64,000 nucleotides of DNA from Gallionella capsiferriformans ES-2 (GTDB lineage Bacteria; Pseudomonadota; Gammaproteobacteria; Burkholderiales; Gallionellaceae), in NCBI RefSeq assembly GCF_000145255.1, contig NC_014394.1, positions 496,001-560,000 of the forward strand, given 5' to 3'. Both the position numbers and the translations under genes were made by a program. Under the pieces are notes generated by a model, which worked only from the letters and a program-made list of their open reading frames with translations, was not told the origin of the DNA and did no database searches. Positions 45,623 through 55,619 of this stretch are shown here, in pieces (within the stretch, counting starts at the first letter, position 1; each line of letters opens with the position of its first letter).

Positions 45623-48142
45623 ATGCCTCGCAAGTTGATGGTGCAACTGCTCGGAATGACAGCCGGATTGTCCCTTAGCGTATTGAGTTATGCGGTAGGG
45701 TTGGGTGGCATTAATGTGGTGTCTGCCTTGGGGCAGCCGCTGAAAGCGGAAATCGAGCTGGTCGCTGTGAGCGGCGCCGATAAGCCGAGTCTGGTGGCGC
45801 GACTGGCTTCCCCCGATGCCTATAAGGGAGCGGGTCTCGAGTATCCATTCGGGGTGAAATACAGTTTTGAAGTGGGGAGTCGGGCCAATGGCGATCCCTA
45901 CCTTAAGCTAAACAGCAATCGCGAAATCAACGATCCCTTTGTCAGTTTGCTGGTCGAGCTGTCATGGTCATCCGGCAGGTTGATGCGCGAATATACCTTC
46001 TTGCTTGATCCGCCAGGCTATGTCGTTGCACAACCTAAAGCAGCTGCGGTAGAGCCGCTGCCAGCGGCTGTCGTTGAGTCGACGCCGCTAGAAGCGGCAC
46101 CTGTAAAACCGGAAGAAGCCGTTCCGGTTGCCGTGCCAGTGGAGAAAACAGTTAGCCGGCCGGCGGTCAGGGCTTCCCGCTCATCATCCGATGAAATTAC
46201 GGTTAAGTCCGGTGATACGCTTAACAAAATTGCCTCTGAAGTCAAGCCAGCCGATATCAGCCTTGAGCGGATGTTAGTGGCCTTGTACCGTGCGAATGCA
46301 GACCAGTTCGATGGCAAAAATATGAACCGGATTAAAACCGGAAAAATATTACGTATGCCGGATCGCGATGAAGTCGCTCATCTTGTGCAGTCTGAGGCGG
46401 TCAGGGAAATTCATGCGCAGTCGGCTGATTGGAACAGCTATCGCCAGAAACTTGCGGGCGCAGCGTTAACAACGCCTCGTTCGGAGAGCAATAAGCAAGT
46501 TGCCACCGGAAAAATTTCTGCGCCTGCGCTGGATAAAACACCGTTAGCGACGGAATCCGCCAAAGAAGTATTGCGTTTATCTAAAGGCGAAATGCCGGGG
46601 AATAAGCGCGCAGAGGCAGCGCGTGCTGCACAGGATAAACGCAATGCGGCCGCTGAAGAAGCAATTGCGAAAGCACAGGCTGACAAAGAGGAACAAGCCC
46701 GTGCCGCATTGCTGGAAGCGAATATGAAAGATATGCAGCGACTCGCCCAGCTCAAAGCGGAAGCGGCGGCGTTGATTGCCGGTGCCGCCTCTCAAGCTGC
46801 CGCGAGCGAAGTGGCTGAAGTTGCACCGGAAAGTGCCGTCGCCGCCGTCAGTGAAGTCGCCGCAGCGAGCGCAGTTGCCAGTGAAGTTGTGGCCGCGAGT
46901 GCTCCGGTTGAAGTTGAAGGCCCCTCATTGATGGATAGGCTGCAGGAAAATGCCACCTTGCTAGGTTTGGGGGCGGCTGCATTGCTGGCTTTGGCAGGTG
47001 GGATTGCGATTAAGCGCCGCAAGCAGCAGAGTGGAAAAGCAGGCAAGCCTGCAGAAGATAATGCGGGTGCGTCAACCGGGCTGCTGACGGTGCCAGTTAT
47101 GCCGTCCCCAGACACGGGCGATTTTACAACGACGGGTGCTGATGAGATTGTGCCTTCCTCGGATGAGGTGGATCCGATCAGCGAAGCTGATTTGTTCCTC
47201 AACTTTGGACGGGACGAGCAGGCGGAAGAAGTCTTGAAAGACGCGCTGCAGCATTCACCCGATAATCATGAGATTCACTTGAAGCTCTTGGGGATTTACG
47301 CTAAGCATCAAAATGCGGCGGCGTTTGCCGAAATATCCGGGTTGCTGGAAAAAACGGGTGATCGGGATGCCATCGAGCAGGCAGGGATACTTGCGATGCA
47401 GCTCGCTGATGCGCCTATTGAGGATGTCGGTACGGCCACGCAATTGATGGATGCGTTTGAAGTTGAAGCGCGTGATATGGAGCCTGTTGAGGAACCGGTC
47501 GTGGCGATATCCGATTTGGTAGAGTCAGAACTGGAATCTGAACTAGCACCAGAAGCTGAACCAGAAGCTGAGCAGCCTATCTCAGCCGAGACGCTGGACT
47601 TTGATGTGACTTCAACACACCCGGTGCCAACCCCTGAAGTCGATTTTGATGTGACTTCGACGAGCGCCGCGATACCGGATGTGCTGGATTTTGACATTGC
47701 AACAAATTCGTCGGTGTCTGAAGTGCCGGAAGAAGAGTCACTGCCTAGCCTAGATGATCTTATCTTTGATGTAACGTCATCAAATTCGGTCAGTGCTGAA
47801 GCGGTGGCATCTATTGCTTCCGCGCCGGAAGACGATGGCATGGAATTTACCCTTGATTTTCCGCTCGACGATGTTAAGGATATGGCTACGCCTTCTGCAC
47901 CGGCGATTAATTTGTCTGATATCAGTCTGGATATGGACGATGTTGCTGTGCCAGTCGTTGAAGTCAGCGAAGCACCGAAGAGCGAGCAATGGCATGAAGT
48001 CGCAACCAAACTGGATTTGGCCCGGGCCTATCAGGAAATGGGCGACGAGGTGGGTTCACGGGAAATTCTCGACGAAGTCATGCGCGAAGGCGATACCGCA
48101 CAGCAGCATGAGGCGGAACTGCTGATCAAGCAGTTAGGTTAA
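45623..48142 (+). CDS. fimV: FimV-like peptidoglycan-binding pilus assembly protein
   Basis: 839 residues from ATG 45623 (MPRKLMVQ, signal peptide); a GTG at 45548 would add 25 polar residues in front of the signal. An N-terminal FimV domain (LGGINVVSALGQPLKAEIEL), a LysM domain at about 190-250 (SGDTLNKIASEVKPADISLERMLVALYRAN), an alanine/glutamate-rich coiled region, one membrane helix near 450, and a cytoplasmic acidic tail ending in a TPR-type FimV C-terminal domain. The tail holds four copies of a short FDVTS-type motif. FimV organises type IV pili and polar cyclic-nucleotide signalling in Pseudomonas. Confidence 0.88.
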   Translation: MPRKLMVQLLGMTAGLSLSVLSYAVGLGGINVVSALGQPLKAEIELVAVSGADKPSLVARLASPDAYKGAGLEYPFGVKYSFEVGSRANGDPYLKLNSNREINDPFVSLLVELSWSSGRLMREYTFLLDPPGYVVAQPKAAAVEPLPAAVVESTPLEAAPVKPEEAVPVAVPVEKTVSRPAVRASRSSSDEITVKSGDTLNKIASEVKPADISLERMLVALYRANADQFDGKNMNRIKTGKILRMPDRDEVAHLVQSEAVREIHAQSADWNSYRQKLAGAALTTPRSESNKQVATGKISAPALDKTPLATESAKEVLRLSKGEMPGNKRAEAARAAQDKRNAAAEEAIAKAQADKEEQARAALLEANMKDMQRLAQLKAEAAALIAGAASQAAASEVAEVAPESAVAAVSEVAAASAVASEVVAASAPVEVEGPSLMDRLQENATLLGLGAAALLALAGGIAIKRRKQQSGKAGKPAEDNAGASTGLLTVPVMPSPDTGDFTTTGADEIVPSSDEVDPISEADLFLNFGRDEQAEEVLKDALQHSPDNHEIHLKLLGIYAKHQNAAAFAEISGLLEKTGDRDAIEQAGILAMQLADAPIEDVGTATQLMDAFEVEARDMEPVEEPVVAISDLVESELESELAPEAEPEAEQPISAETLDFDVTSTHPVPTPEVDFDVTSTSAAIPDVLDFDIATNSSVSEVPEEESLPSLDDLIFDVTSSNSVSAEAVASIASAPEDDGMEFTLDFPLDDVKDMATPSAPAINLSDISLDMDDVAVPVVEVSEAPKSEQWHEVATKLDLARAYQEMGDEVGSREILDEVMREGDTAQQHEAELLIKQLG

Positions 48143-48160
48143 TCTTGTTGTTTAAATCGA

Positions 48161-48192
48161 CGGCAGCTCGCAGCGAGCTGCCGTTTTTATTT
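48161..48192 (+). terminator. Rho-independent terminator of fimV
   Basis: CGGCAGCTCG (48161-48170) pairs with CGAGCTGCCG (48174-48183), loop CAG, then TTTTTATTT. The ribosome site of the next gene starts immediately after the T run. Confidence 0.93.
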
Positions 48193-48201
48193 GGAGTGAC
48201 A

Positions 48202-48822
48202 ATGCGCTTGCATCCGGCCACGCAAATTCTGATTTGGTGTGTGTTACTGATGATCATGCAATTTATATCGCCTGATCGTTTGCTGGTTGCCGGTGCATGC
48301 ATACTCATGCTTGCCTTTATGGTGTCACGGCATAAGTTAGTCCAGCTGTTGTCACGCACGCGCTGGATCATGTTCTCGCTGTGTCTCATTTATGGTTACA
48401 CCACGATCGGCACGCCTGTATCTCAGGTGCTTGGCGATTTGAGCCCCAGTGTTGAAGGCTTGGCCGATGGCGGATTGCAGTTGATGCGGCTGATCGCCGC
48501 ACTGGCGGGGCTTGCGATACTGCTGGATCGATTGCACCGGCAGGCGTTAATGTCCGGATTGTACTGTTTGTTTGCGCCCTTGAGTTGTTTCGGTCTGTCG
48601 CGTGAGCGTCTTGCGGTGCGCTTGGCACTCACGCTGCACTATGCAGAGGCGGGTATGTTGCGCGGGAGTTCATGGCAGGACAGTTTGCGCAGCCTGGCGG
48701 CTCAAAATGGGCAGCAGGCCGCTGAAAACAGGACGATGGAACTCACGCTTCATGGCTTCTCATGGTTGGATAAATTGTTGCTGGTGGCGATGGTAATATT
48801 GTTATGGCAGGTTGTGAGATGA
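48202..48822 (+). CDS. EcfT/CbiQ-like integral membrane protein without an ATPase partner
   Basis: 206 residues from ATG 48202 (GGAG ribosome site); the longer frame from 48145 would run through the fimV terminator. Several membrane helices with the pattern of energy-coupling-factor T components: MRLHPATQILIW at the start, SRTRWIMFSL after the second helix, and an AEAGMLRGSSW segment that resembles the ARG coupling motif. No ATPase or S component is encoded nearby. The stop overlaps truA (ATGA). Family assignment is tentative. Confidence 0.55.
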   Translation: MRLHPATQILIWCVLLMIMQFISPDRLLVAGACILMLAFMVSRHKLVQLLSRTRWIMFSLCLIYGYTTIGTPVSQVLGDLSPSVEGLADGGLQLMRLIAALAGLAILLDRLHRQALMSGLYCLFAPLSCFGLSRERLAVRLALTLHYAEAGMLRGSSWQDSLRSLAAQNGQQAAENRTMELTLHGFSWLDKLLLVAMVILLWQVVR

Positions 48823-49586
48823 GAATTGCGCTGGGTGTGGAATACGATGGAAAGCCTTATTGCGGTTGGCAGAGTCAGCCCGGCGGGCGGACCGTGCAGG
48901 ATACGTTGCAGTCGGCATTGAGTCATATTGCCGATGCGCCTGTTACCGTGAATGCCGCAGGGCGTACCGATACCGGCGTGCATGCGCTCGAACAAGTCGT
49001 GCATTTTGAGACAGATGCCAATCGTCCTCTGAGCGCATGGGTGCGCGGCGTTAACGCCATGCTGCCGCCCAGTGTTGTGGTGCGCTGGGCGCATCCGGTA
49101 CCGGATGAATTTCATGCCAGATTTTCAGCGCAGGGGCGCAGTTACCGCTATCTGCTTATTAATAAGCCGGTGCGCTCAGCGATTCATGCGGGCAAGGCGG
49201 GCTGGTTTCACCTGCCGCTGGATATTGCCCTGATGCGGGAGGCGGCAGGGTATTTGCTGGGCGAGCATGATTTTAGTGCATTTCGTGCTGCAGAGTGTCA
49301 GGCGAAATCTCCTGTCAAGTGCATGAATAAAATCGATATTTATTTGAATGGTGATGTGCTGGTGTTCGATTTGGAAGCGAATGCCTTTTTACATCATATG
49401 GTGAGAAATATTGTGGGTTGTCTGGTTTATGTCGGTAAAGGGAAATATCCGCCGGCATGGATGGCTGATTTACTGGCATCAAGGACACGTCATCTGGCCG
49501 CACCGACTTTTTCACCGGATGGCTTATACTTGCGCCGCATACAATACGACCCGACGTGGTGCTTACCCCAACAGGAGATGATGTGA
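48819..49586 (+). CDS. truA: tRNA pseudouridine(38-40) synthase
   Basis: 255 residues from ATG 48819. The catalytic aspartate lies in AAGRTDTGVHALEQVVHF; the start MRIALGVEYDGKPYCGWQSQ and the late HHMVRNIVGCLVYVGKG segment are typical. It isomerises uridines in the anticodon stem-loop of many tRNAs. Overlaps the EcfT-like gene in front and trpF behind. Confidence 0.95.
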   Translation: MRIALGVEYDGKPYCGWQSQPGGRTVQDTLQSALSHIADAPVTVNAAGRTDTGVHALEQVVHFETDANRPLSAWVRGVNAMLPPSVVVRWAHPVPDEFHARFSAQGRSYRYLLINKPVRSAIHAGKAGWFHLPLDIALMREAAGYLLGEHDFSAFRAAECQAKSPVKCMNKIDIYLNGDVLVFDLEANAFLHHMVRNIVGCLVYVGKGKYPPAWMADLLASRTRHLAAPTFSPDGLYLRRIQYDPTWCLPQQEMM

Positions 49587-50224
49587 TACGAGTAAAAATT
49601 TGCGGTATCACGCGGCGCGAGGACTTGCTGGCAGTGGCAGCCTGTGGTGCAGATGCCATAGGCTTGGTGTTTTACAGCAAGAGCCCCCGGTTTGTCAGTT
49701 GCGATCTGGCGGCTCATTTGCTTGCCGTATTGCCGCCTTTTGTGACCGTCGTCGGCCTGTTTGTGAATGCCAGCGCAGACGACGTGCGTGAGGTGATGGA
49801 ACGCGTGCCGCTGGATGTGTTGCAATTTCACGGTGATGAAACGCCCGAGTACTGCGTTCAGTTCAATAAGCCGTATCTGAAGGCAATTCGCGTCAAGCCG
49901 GGCGTGGATTTGTTACAATGCGCGGCGGATTTTCATCAGGCGCAGGGATTGTTGCTCGATGCACACGTCGAGGGCATTCCAGGCGGTACAGGCGCGGTGT
50001 TTGACTGGACGTTGATCCCCGGGCAGATTTCGCTGCCGCTGATTTTGTCCGGCGGATTAAATGTAGAAAATGTCGCGGCCGGAATTCAACAAGTGCAGCC
50101 TTACGCCGTCGATGTATCGAGCGGGGTAGAGGCTGACAACGGAATTAGCACCCTAAAGGGTGTAAAAGACGCGGCGAAAATCGCCCGTTTCATGCAAGAG
50201 GTTAAGAATGTACGATTATCCTGA
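49583..50224 (+). CDS. trpF: Phosphoribosylanthranilate isomerase
   Basis: 213 residues from GTG 49583, which overlaps the truA stop and has AGGAGAT eight bases upstream. The TIM-barrel signatures [17 protein letters not shown] and the phosphate-binding [10 protein letters not shown] are present, with DVSSGVE near the end. It catalyses the third step of tryptophan synthesis. The end overlaps trpB by 17 bases. Confidence 0.95.
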   Translation: MIRVKICGITRREDLLAVAACGADAIGLVFYSKSPRFVSCDLAAHLLAVLPPFVTVVGLFVNASADDVREVMERVPLDVLQFHGDETPEYCVQFNKPYLKAIRVKPGVDLLQCAADFHQAQGLLLDAHVEGIPGGTGAVFDWTLIPGQISLPLILSGGLNVENVAAGIQQVQPYAVDVSSGVEADNGISTLKGVKDAAKIARFMQEVKNVRLS

Positions 50225-51404
50225 TATTACTGGCCATTTCGGGCAGTTCGGCGGCATATATATGGCGGAGACACTGATTCCCGCCGTAGAGGAATTGCGC
50301 GTGCAGTATTTGCGCTACCGCGATGATCCTGAATTTAAGGCTGAATTCGCCTATGAACTCAAACACTATGTCGGGCGTCCCAGTCCGATTTATCACGCGA
50401 AAAACTGGTCTGACCGCTTGGGCGGGGCGCAAATTTATCTCAAGCGTGAAGACTTGAATCATACTGGTGCGCACAAGATCAATAACGCGATCGGTCAGGC
50501 GCTGCTTGCCCGTCGCATGGGAAAGAAGCGCGTGATCGCCGAGACCGGCGCCGGGATGCATGGCGTCGCAACGGCTACCGTTGCCGCGCGTTACGGCATG
50601 GAGTGTATCGTTTACATGGGCGCTGAGGATATTCAGCGCCAGTCGCCTAATGTGTATCGCATGAAGCTGCTGGGCGCGACCGTCGTGCCCGTCACCAGTG
50701 GTTCCAGAACGCTCAAAGATGCATGCAATGAAGCGATTCGCGACTGGGTCACGAATGTCGAGAGCACTTTTTATATTTTCGGAACGGCAGCGGGCCCGCA
50801 TCCCTATCCGATGATGGTGCGCGACTTTCAGTGCGTCATCGGCAATGAAGCCAAAATTCAGATGCCCGAGATGATCGGCCGTCAACCCGATGCGGTGATT
50901 GCCTGCGTCGGCGGCGGATCGAATGCCATTGGTCTGTTTTATCCATATATCGACGTGCCTGATGTGCAGATTATCGGCGTGGAAGCCGGCGGTCACGGGG
51001 TTGAAAGCGGCATGCATGCGGCACCGCTGACAGCGAATAGTCCTGTGGGCGTGCTGCATGGCAATAAGGTGAATTTGATACAGGATGAAAATGGTCAGAT
51101 CAAAGAAACGCATTCGATTTCAGCAGGTCTGGATTACCCCGGCGTCGGGCCTGAGCACTGCTGGCTGAAAGACATCGGACGCGCTCAATATGTTGCCATC
51201 AATGATGATGAGGCGATGGCCGCTTTTCACGACCTGTGCCGTTTCGAAGGAATTATTCCTGCGCTCGAATCGAGTCACGCCTTAGCGCATGCGGCGAAGA
51301 TTGCGCCCGGCATGAGCACGGACAAGGTTTTGCTGGTTAATCTGTCCGGTCGGGGCGACAAGGATATTAATACCGTCGCCCGGTTGTCGGGGATCACACT
51401 ATGA
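50208..51404 (+). CDS. trpB: Tryptophan synthase beta subunit
   Basis: 398-residue PLP enzyme joining indole and serine. The PLP lysine is in [13 protein letters not shown], the phosphate-binding loop is GGGSNAIG, and the [12 protein letters not shown] segment is typical. Its coding region overlaps trpF by 17 bases and trpA by four (ATGA). Confidence 0.97.
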   Translation: MYDYPDITGHFGQFGGIYMAETLIPAVEELRVQYLRYRDDPEFKAEFAYELKHYVGRPSPIYHAKNWSDRLGGAQIYLKREDLNHTGAHKINNAIGQALLARRMGKKRVIAETGAGMHGVATATVAARYGMECIVYMGAEDIQRQSPNVYRMKLLGATVVPVTSGSRTLKDACNEAIRDWVTNVESTFYIFGTAAGPHPYPMMVRDFQCVIGNEAKIQMPEMIGRQPDAVIACVGGGSNAIGLFYPYIDVPDVQIIGVEAGGHGVESGMHAAPLTANSPVGVLHGNKVNLIQDENGQIKETHSISAGLDYPGVGPEHCWLKDIGRAQYVAINDDEAMAAFHDLCRFEGIIPALESSHALAHAAKIAPGMSTDKVLLVNLSGRGDKDINTVARLSGITL

Positions 51405-52201
51405 GTCGCATACAGGCCGCGTTCGAGAAACTCAAACAACAGCAGCGCCGCGCGCTGATCCCATTTTTTACGGCAGGCGACCCGAGTCCGTCTGTGACCG
51501 TTCCCTTGATGCATGCGTTGGTATCATCCGGTGCTGATGTGATCGAACTGGGTGTGCCGTTTTCAGATCCGATGGCAGATGGCCCGACCATTCAGCGTGC
51601 TTCAGAGCGCGCGCTCAAACAGGGTATGTCGCTGCGTGGTGTGCTGGATCTGGTCGCTGAATTTCGCCGTACCAATGATGCAACGCCTGTCGTATTGATG
51701 GGCTACGGCAATCCGATCGAGGCGATGGGCTGGGCGAAATTTGCACAACGCTGCGCTGATGTCGGTGTGGACGGCGTGCTGACGGTCGATTTTCCGCCTG
51801 AAGAGAGCAGTGAAGCCTTCGAACATTTGCAGCGTCACGGCATTGATCCCATCTTTTTGCTGGCGCCGACCACTGAAGAGGCGCGCATCAAGCAGGTCGC
51901 AAAGCTTGCGCGCGGTTATGTGTATTATGTGTCGCTCAAGGGGGTCACAGGATCAGGCAGCATTGATCTGTCGGCCATCGAACAAAAATTACCCCTGTTG
52001 CGTCAGCACATCAAACTACCAATCGGGGTAGGTTTTGGTATACGCGATGCAGCGACGGCCAAAGCGGTCGCCAGTCTGTGTGACGGGGTGGTGGTGGGAA
52101 GTCGTATTGTTCAAGTTATTGAAGATTCGAATGAAGCGAACGTGGTCGATAACGTAAGTGCATTGATTAAAGAATTAAGGCTGGCTGTAGATCAGGCCTA
52201 A
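51401..52201 (+). CDS. trpA: Tryptophan synthase alpha subunit
   Basis: 266-residue TIM barrel releasing indole from indole-3-glycerol phosphate. [12 protein letters not shown], the catalytic glutamate in [16 protein letters not shown] and the aspartate in [13 protein letters not shown] are visible; GVGFGIRD binds phosphate. Coupled to trpB by ATGA. Confidence 0.97.
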   Translation: MSRIQAAFEKLKQQQRRALIPFFTAGDPSPSVTVPLMHALVSSGADVIELGVPFSDPMADGPTIQRASERALKQGMSLRGVLDLVAEFRRTNDATPVVLMGYGNPIEAMGWAKFAQRCADVGVDGVLTVDFPPEESSEAFEHLQRHGIDPIFLLAPTTEEARIKQVAKLARGYVYYVSLKGVTGSGSIDLSAIEQKLPLLRQHIKLPIGVGFGIRDAATAKAVASLCDGVVVGSRIVQVIEDSNEANVVDNVSALIKELRLAVDQA

Positions 52202-52211
52202 AGGAGATAGC

Positions 52212-53093
52212 ATGAGCTGGTTTCAAAAATTATTACCGCCGAAAATCAACCGCCGTGAAGGCGATGCCAAAAAAAATGTTCCCGAAGGTTTATGGAGCAA
52301 ATGTCCCTCCTGTGAGACCGTGCTGTATCACTCTGATCTGGAAAAGAATCTGGGTGTCTGTCCCAAATGTAGTTACCATCACCGCGCAAGCGCGCGCACG
52401 CGACTGGATTGGCTGCTCGACGGCGAAGGGCGCTTTGAAATTGGCGCTGAAGTCTTGCCGGTCGATACGCTCAAATTTAAGGACAGTCGCAAGTATTCCG
52501 AGCGACTGATCGCCTCCAAGAAAAGCACGGATGAGGATGATGCGCTGGTCGTGATGCAAGGCTGTATCAGGGACGTGCCGGTCGTGGTGGCTTGTTTTGA
52601 ATTCGCCTTTATGGGTGGATCGATGGGCTCAGTGGTGGGCGAGCGTTTTGTACGCGGCGTGCAAGTGGCACTGGAGCAAAAATGTCCGTTTGTCTGCTTC
52701 GCTGCCAGCGGTGGCGCGCGCATGCAGGAAGGCTTGCTCTCCTTGATGCAGATGGCAAAAACCTGTGCCGCGCTGACGCAGTTGTCCGAAGAAAAGCTGC
52801 CGTTCATCTCTGTGCTGACCGACCCGACGATGGGTGGTGTATCCGCCAGTTTCGCTTTCATGGGCGATGTGGTGATCGCTGAACCCGGCGCACTGATCGG
52901 CTTTGCGGGCGCGCGCGTGATTCAGCAGACGGTGCGCGAAACGCTGCCGGAGGGATTTCAGCGTGCTGAATTCCTGCTCGAGCACGGTGCGGTTGACATG
53001 ATCATCGACAGGCGTGAAATGCGCAATCAACTGGCGACTTTGATCACGCTGCTGACCCGTCAGCCGGCTGTTGTGGAGTTGGACGCGGCCTGA
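52212..53093 (+). CDS. accD: Acetyl-CoA carboxylase carboxyltransferase beta subunit
   Basis: 293 residues. An N-terminal zinc ribbon ([20 protein letters not shown] and PKC, about residues 33-55) precedes the crotonase-fold carboxyltransferase domain with GGARMQEG and [13 protein letters not shown]. It makes malonyl-CoA for fatty acid synthesis together with AccA. AGGAGAT precedes the ATG. trpA-accD-folC is a conserved order. Confidence 0.96.
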   Translation: MSWFQKLLPPKINRREGDAKKNVPEGLWSKCPSCETVLYHSDLEKNLGVCPKCSYHHRASARTRLDWLLDGEGRFEIGAEVLPVDTLKFKDSRKYSERLIASKKSTDEDDALVVMQGCIRDVPVVVACFEFAFMGGSMGSVVGERFVRGVQVALEQKCPFVCFAASGGARMQEGLLSLMQMAKTCAALTQLSEEKLPFISVLTDPTMGGVSASFAFMGDVVIAEPGALIGFAGARVIQQTVRETLPEGFQRAEFLLEHGAVDMIIDRREMRNQLATLITLLTRQPAVVELDAA

Positions 53094-53105
53094 TTGATCT
53101 ACCCT

Positions 53106-54374
53106 ATGCCTGAAAATTTAGCCGATTGGCTCACCTATCTTGAATCGCTGCATCCCAATACGATTGCGCTGGGATTAGAGCGTGTCGGTGAGGTCCGGCA
53201 GCGGCTGCAGCTCGCGCCTGATTTTCCGGTCATCATGGTGGGCGGGACAAATGGCAAGGGGTCGGTTTGTGCGATGCTCGAATCGGTTCTGTATGCGGCA
53301 GGCTATCAGGTCGGCTGTTATACCTCGCCGCACCTGATGCATTACAACGAACGTGTGCGAATCGGAAAGCACGCGGCATCGGACGATGAACTTTGCGCTT
53401 CTTTCGAGAAGATTGAACAGGTACGTGGCGATATCCCGCTCACCTATTTTGAATTCGGCACGCTGGCCGCAATGCAATTATTCATCGATCATAAGGTTGA
53501 GGTCGCCATACTCGAAGTGGGCTTGGGCGGGCGTCTGGATTCGGTCAATGTGTTCGATGCCGATTGTGCGATCGTGACATCGGTGGATATTGATCACACG
53601 GATTATCTGGGCGAGACGCGCGAGGCGATCGCTTATGAAAAGGCGGGGATTTTTCGCCCCGATCGCGTGGCCATCTTTGCCGACAGCGAATTGCCCCGGG
53701 CGATTGCCGATCATGCAGAGGCCATTGGCGCCGTGCTCTGGTGTGCGGGTGTGGACTTCGGTTTTAAATTGCATCAGGGGCAATGGGATTATCGAAGCCT
53801 GACGTGCGCGCGCAGCGCCTTGCCCCATCCTGCCTTGCGCGGTGCGTTTCAGTTAAATAATGCCAGTGCCGTGTTAGCCGCCCTCGATGCGTTGCAAGAT
53901 AGGTTGCCTGTGAGTATGGCGGCGATACGTCGCGGTTTGACAGAAGTGCAACTGGCCGGGCGTTTTCAGTTCGTGCCGGGCAAGCCGCAGCTGATACTGG
54001 ATGTGGCACACAACCCGCATGCGGCGCATTCGCTGGCACACAATCTGCAAAGTATGCCACCCTGTCCGCACACTTATGCGGTGTTCGGGATGCTAAAAGA
54101 CAAGGATATCGCCGGTGTCGTGGCGGCGTTAAAGCCCTGCATTGATACCTGGCTGGTTGCGGGGCTCGCAGTGCCGCGCGGTGCCAGCTCAGCAATACTG
54201 GCGCAGGTACTGGCCGAGGCGGGGGTGACAGCTGAGGTGCTGGAATTTGCCAGTATTGCCGATGCGCTCCTGCATGCCTGTAATGCGGCGGGTGAAAATG
54301 ATAGAATCGCGGCCTTCGGATCGTTCTACACGGTAGCGGATGCGATGGCCGCAAAAAAACTGCGCGTAGTTTGA
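53106..54374 (+). CDS. folC: Bifunctional dihydrofolate/folylpolyglutamate synthase
   Basis: 422 residues from ATG 53106; a TTG at 53094, touching the accD stop, would add four residues. ATP-binding P-loop GTNGKGSVCAML, folate-binding TSPHLMHYNERV, the Mur-ligase segments LGLGGRLDSVN and LDVAHNPHA are clear. It adds glutamate to dihydropteroate and extends the polyglutamate tail. Followed after 58 bases by the SPOR-domain gene. Confidence 0.93.
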   Translation: MPENLADWLTYLESLHPNTIALGLERVGEVRQRLQLAPDFPVIMVGGTNGKGSVCAMLESVLYAAGYQVGCYTSPHLMHYNERVRIGKHAASDDELCASFEKIEQVRGDIPLTYFEFGTLAAMQLFIDHKVEVAILEVGLGGRLDSVNVFDADCAIVTSVDIDHTDYLGETREAIAYEKAGIFRPDRVAIFADSELPRAIADHAEAIGAVLWCAGVDFGFKLHQGQWDYRSLTCARSALPHPALRGAFQLNNASAVLAALDALQDRLPVSMAAIRRGLTEVQLAGRFQFVPGKPQLILDVAHNPHAAHSLAHNLQSMPPCPHTYAVFGMLKDKDIAGVVAALKPCIDTWLVAGLAVPRGASSAILAQVLAEAGVTAEVLEFASIADALLHACNAAGENDRIAAFGSFYTVADAMAAKKLRVV

Positions 54375-54432
54375 GCGGAAATATTTGGAATGCCTGTGTG
54401 AGCAGGTTTGATGTAATTAAAGGTTTCAATCA

Positions 54433-55116
54433 ATGGCAAAGCAACCTGAGGATCAGAATATTAAAAGCCGGGCGCGTCGTCGCCTGATCGGTGCGATTGC
54501 GCTCACGCTTGCGGTTGTGGTGATTTTGCCGATGGTGCTGGACAGTGAACCGAAAATAACCGGTCAGGATATCGAACTGCGCATCCCCGCAGCAGATAAA
54601 GCGGGGGAGTTTGTGCCGGGCGTTACGTTGTCGGAAGTGATTGAAGCGCCCGTGCAGATTGAATCAGCGGTCGCGGGGGCCTCAGAGACGCTTCCTGCAG
54701 CATCGGGAAAAATAACGGTCGCTGAAGTAAAGGATAAGCCTGTTGTTGAGACGCCAGTGGTCGCGATCAAAGAGGCTGAAGTGCGTGAGGCTAAGTCTGT
54801 TGAAACCCGGCCTGTAGAGGACAAGAAAATCGAAAAAAAACCGGTAAGTGACAAGCCGAGTGAAAAGACCATTGAAAAGCCAAGTGAAAAACTGGCTGGC
54901 AGTTATGTGGTTCAGGTGGGCGCTTTTTCAAATGCTGAGAAGGCGGCACAGGAAGCCGACAAGTTGAAGGGGTGGGGATTTAAGGCCTACACAGAAGTCA
55001 TTGCAGGTACGACACGGGTGCGGGTAGGGCCGTATGTCGATCGCAGTAAGGCGGACGAAGTGCGCAAAATGCTGGAAAAGCACGACTTGCATCCGGCGAT
55101 AACGGCCGTTAAATGA
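54433..55116 (+). CDS. SPOR-domain inner-membrane protein (DedD-like)
   Basis: 227 residues: a short basic cytoplasmic tail, one membrane helix (about 15-35), a long low-complexity periplasmic linker rich in Glu, Lys and Val with repeated KPSEK/KPVSDKPSEK units (about 130-150), and a C-terminal SPOR domain (SYVVQVGAFSNAEKAAQEAD to the end) that binds septal peptidoglycan stripped of peptides. DedD-type proteins help cell constriction. Overlaps cvpA by four bases; the folC-SPOR-cvpA-purF order is standard. Confidence 0.88.
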   Translation: MAKQPEDQNIKSRARRRLIGAIALTLAVVVILPMVLDSEPKITGQDIELRIPAADKAGEFVPGVTLSEVIEAPVQIESAVAGASETLPAASGKITVAEVKDKPVVETPVVAIKEAEVREAKSVETRPVEDKKIEKKPVSDKPSEKTIEKPSEKLAGSYVVQVGAFSNAEKAAQEADKLKGWGFKAYTEVIAGTTRVRVGPYVDRSKADEVRKMLEKHDLHPAITAVK

Positions 55117-55607
55117 CGGGTTTTGATTATGCAGTGATAGGAATTATGCTGGTCTCGCTGTCGCTGGGATTGTGGCGCGGTCTGGTGTACGAAGTATTAT
55201 CCCTGCTGGGGTGGCCGCTCGCCTATCTGATCAGTCGCCAGTTTTCCGGTGTCGTGGCACCCATGCTGCCGGTCAGCCAAGACGAAGCGCGTGTCGCCTT
55301 GGCCTATGCGCTGGTGTTTATTGCCGTGCTGATCGTATGGGCGATGCTGGTGTGGATATTTACCAAGCTCATCAAGGCGGTCGGTCTGGGGCTGATCGAT
55401 AGTTTGCTGGGCAGTTTGTTCGGATTGTTGCGCGGAATGCTGGTGATACTGATACTGGTGTGGCTGGCGGGCACCTCCAGCCTGCCCGAACAACGTTTTT
55501 GGCTTGATGCAAAATTCAGCAAGTGGGCAGAAGATGCAGCCCTGCTTTCCAAAGCGGTGTTGCCGGATGATATTGCCGCGCGCATCCATTACAGAAATAG
55601 AAATTAA
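55113..55607 (+). CDS. cvpA: CvpA family membrane protein
   Basis: 164 residues with four hydrophobic helices and the CvpA start TGFDYAVIGIMLVSLSLGLWRG. Named for colicin V production in E. coli; in general linked to envelope homeostasis and often co-transcribed with purF, as here (12 bases apart). Confidence 0.9.
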   Translation: MTGFDYAVIGIMLVSLSLGLWRGLVYEVLSLLGWPLAYLISRQFSGVVAPMLPVSQDEARVALAYALVFIAVLIVWAMLVWIFTKLIKAVGLGLIDSLLGSLFGLLRGMLVILILVWLAGTSSLPEQRFWLDAKFSKWAEDAALLSKAVLPDDIAARIHYRNRN

Positions 55608-55619
55608 AAGGAACTCAAC

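Noticed and set aside
47308-48009. 233-residue serine-rich open frame antisense to fimV
   Set aside because: It is the complement of the acidic repeat region of FimV; low complexity, no ribosome site.
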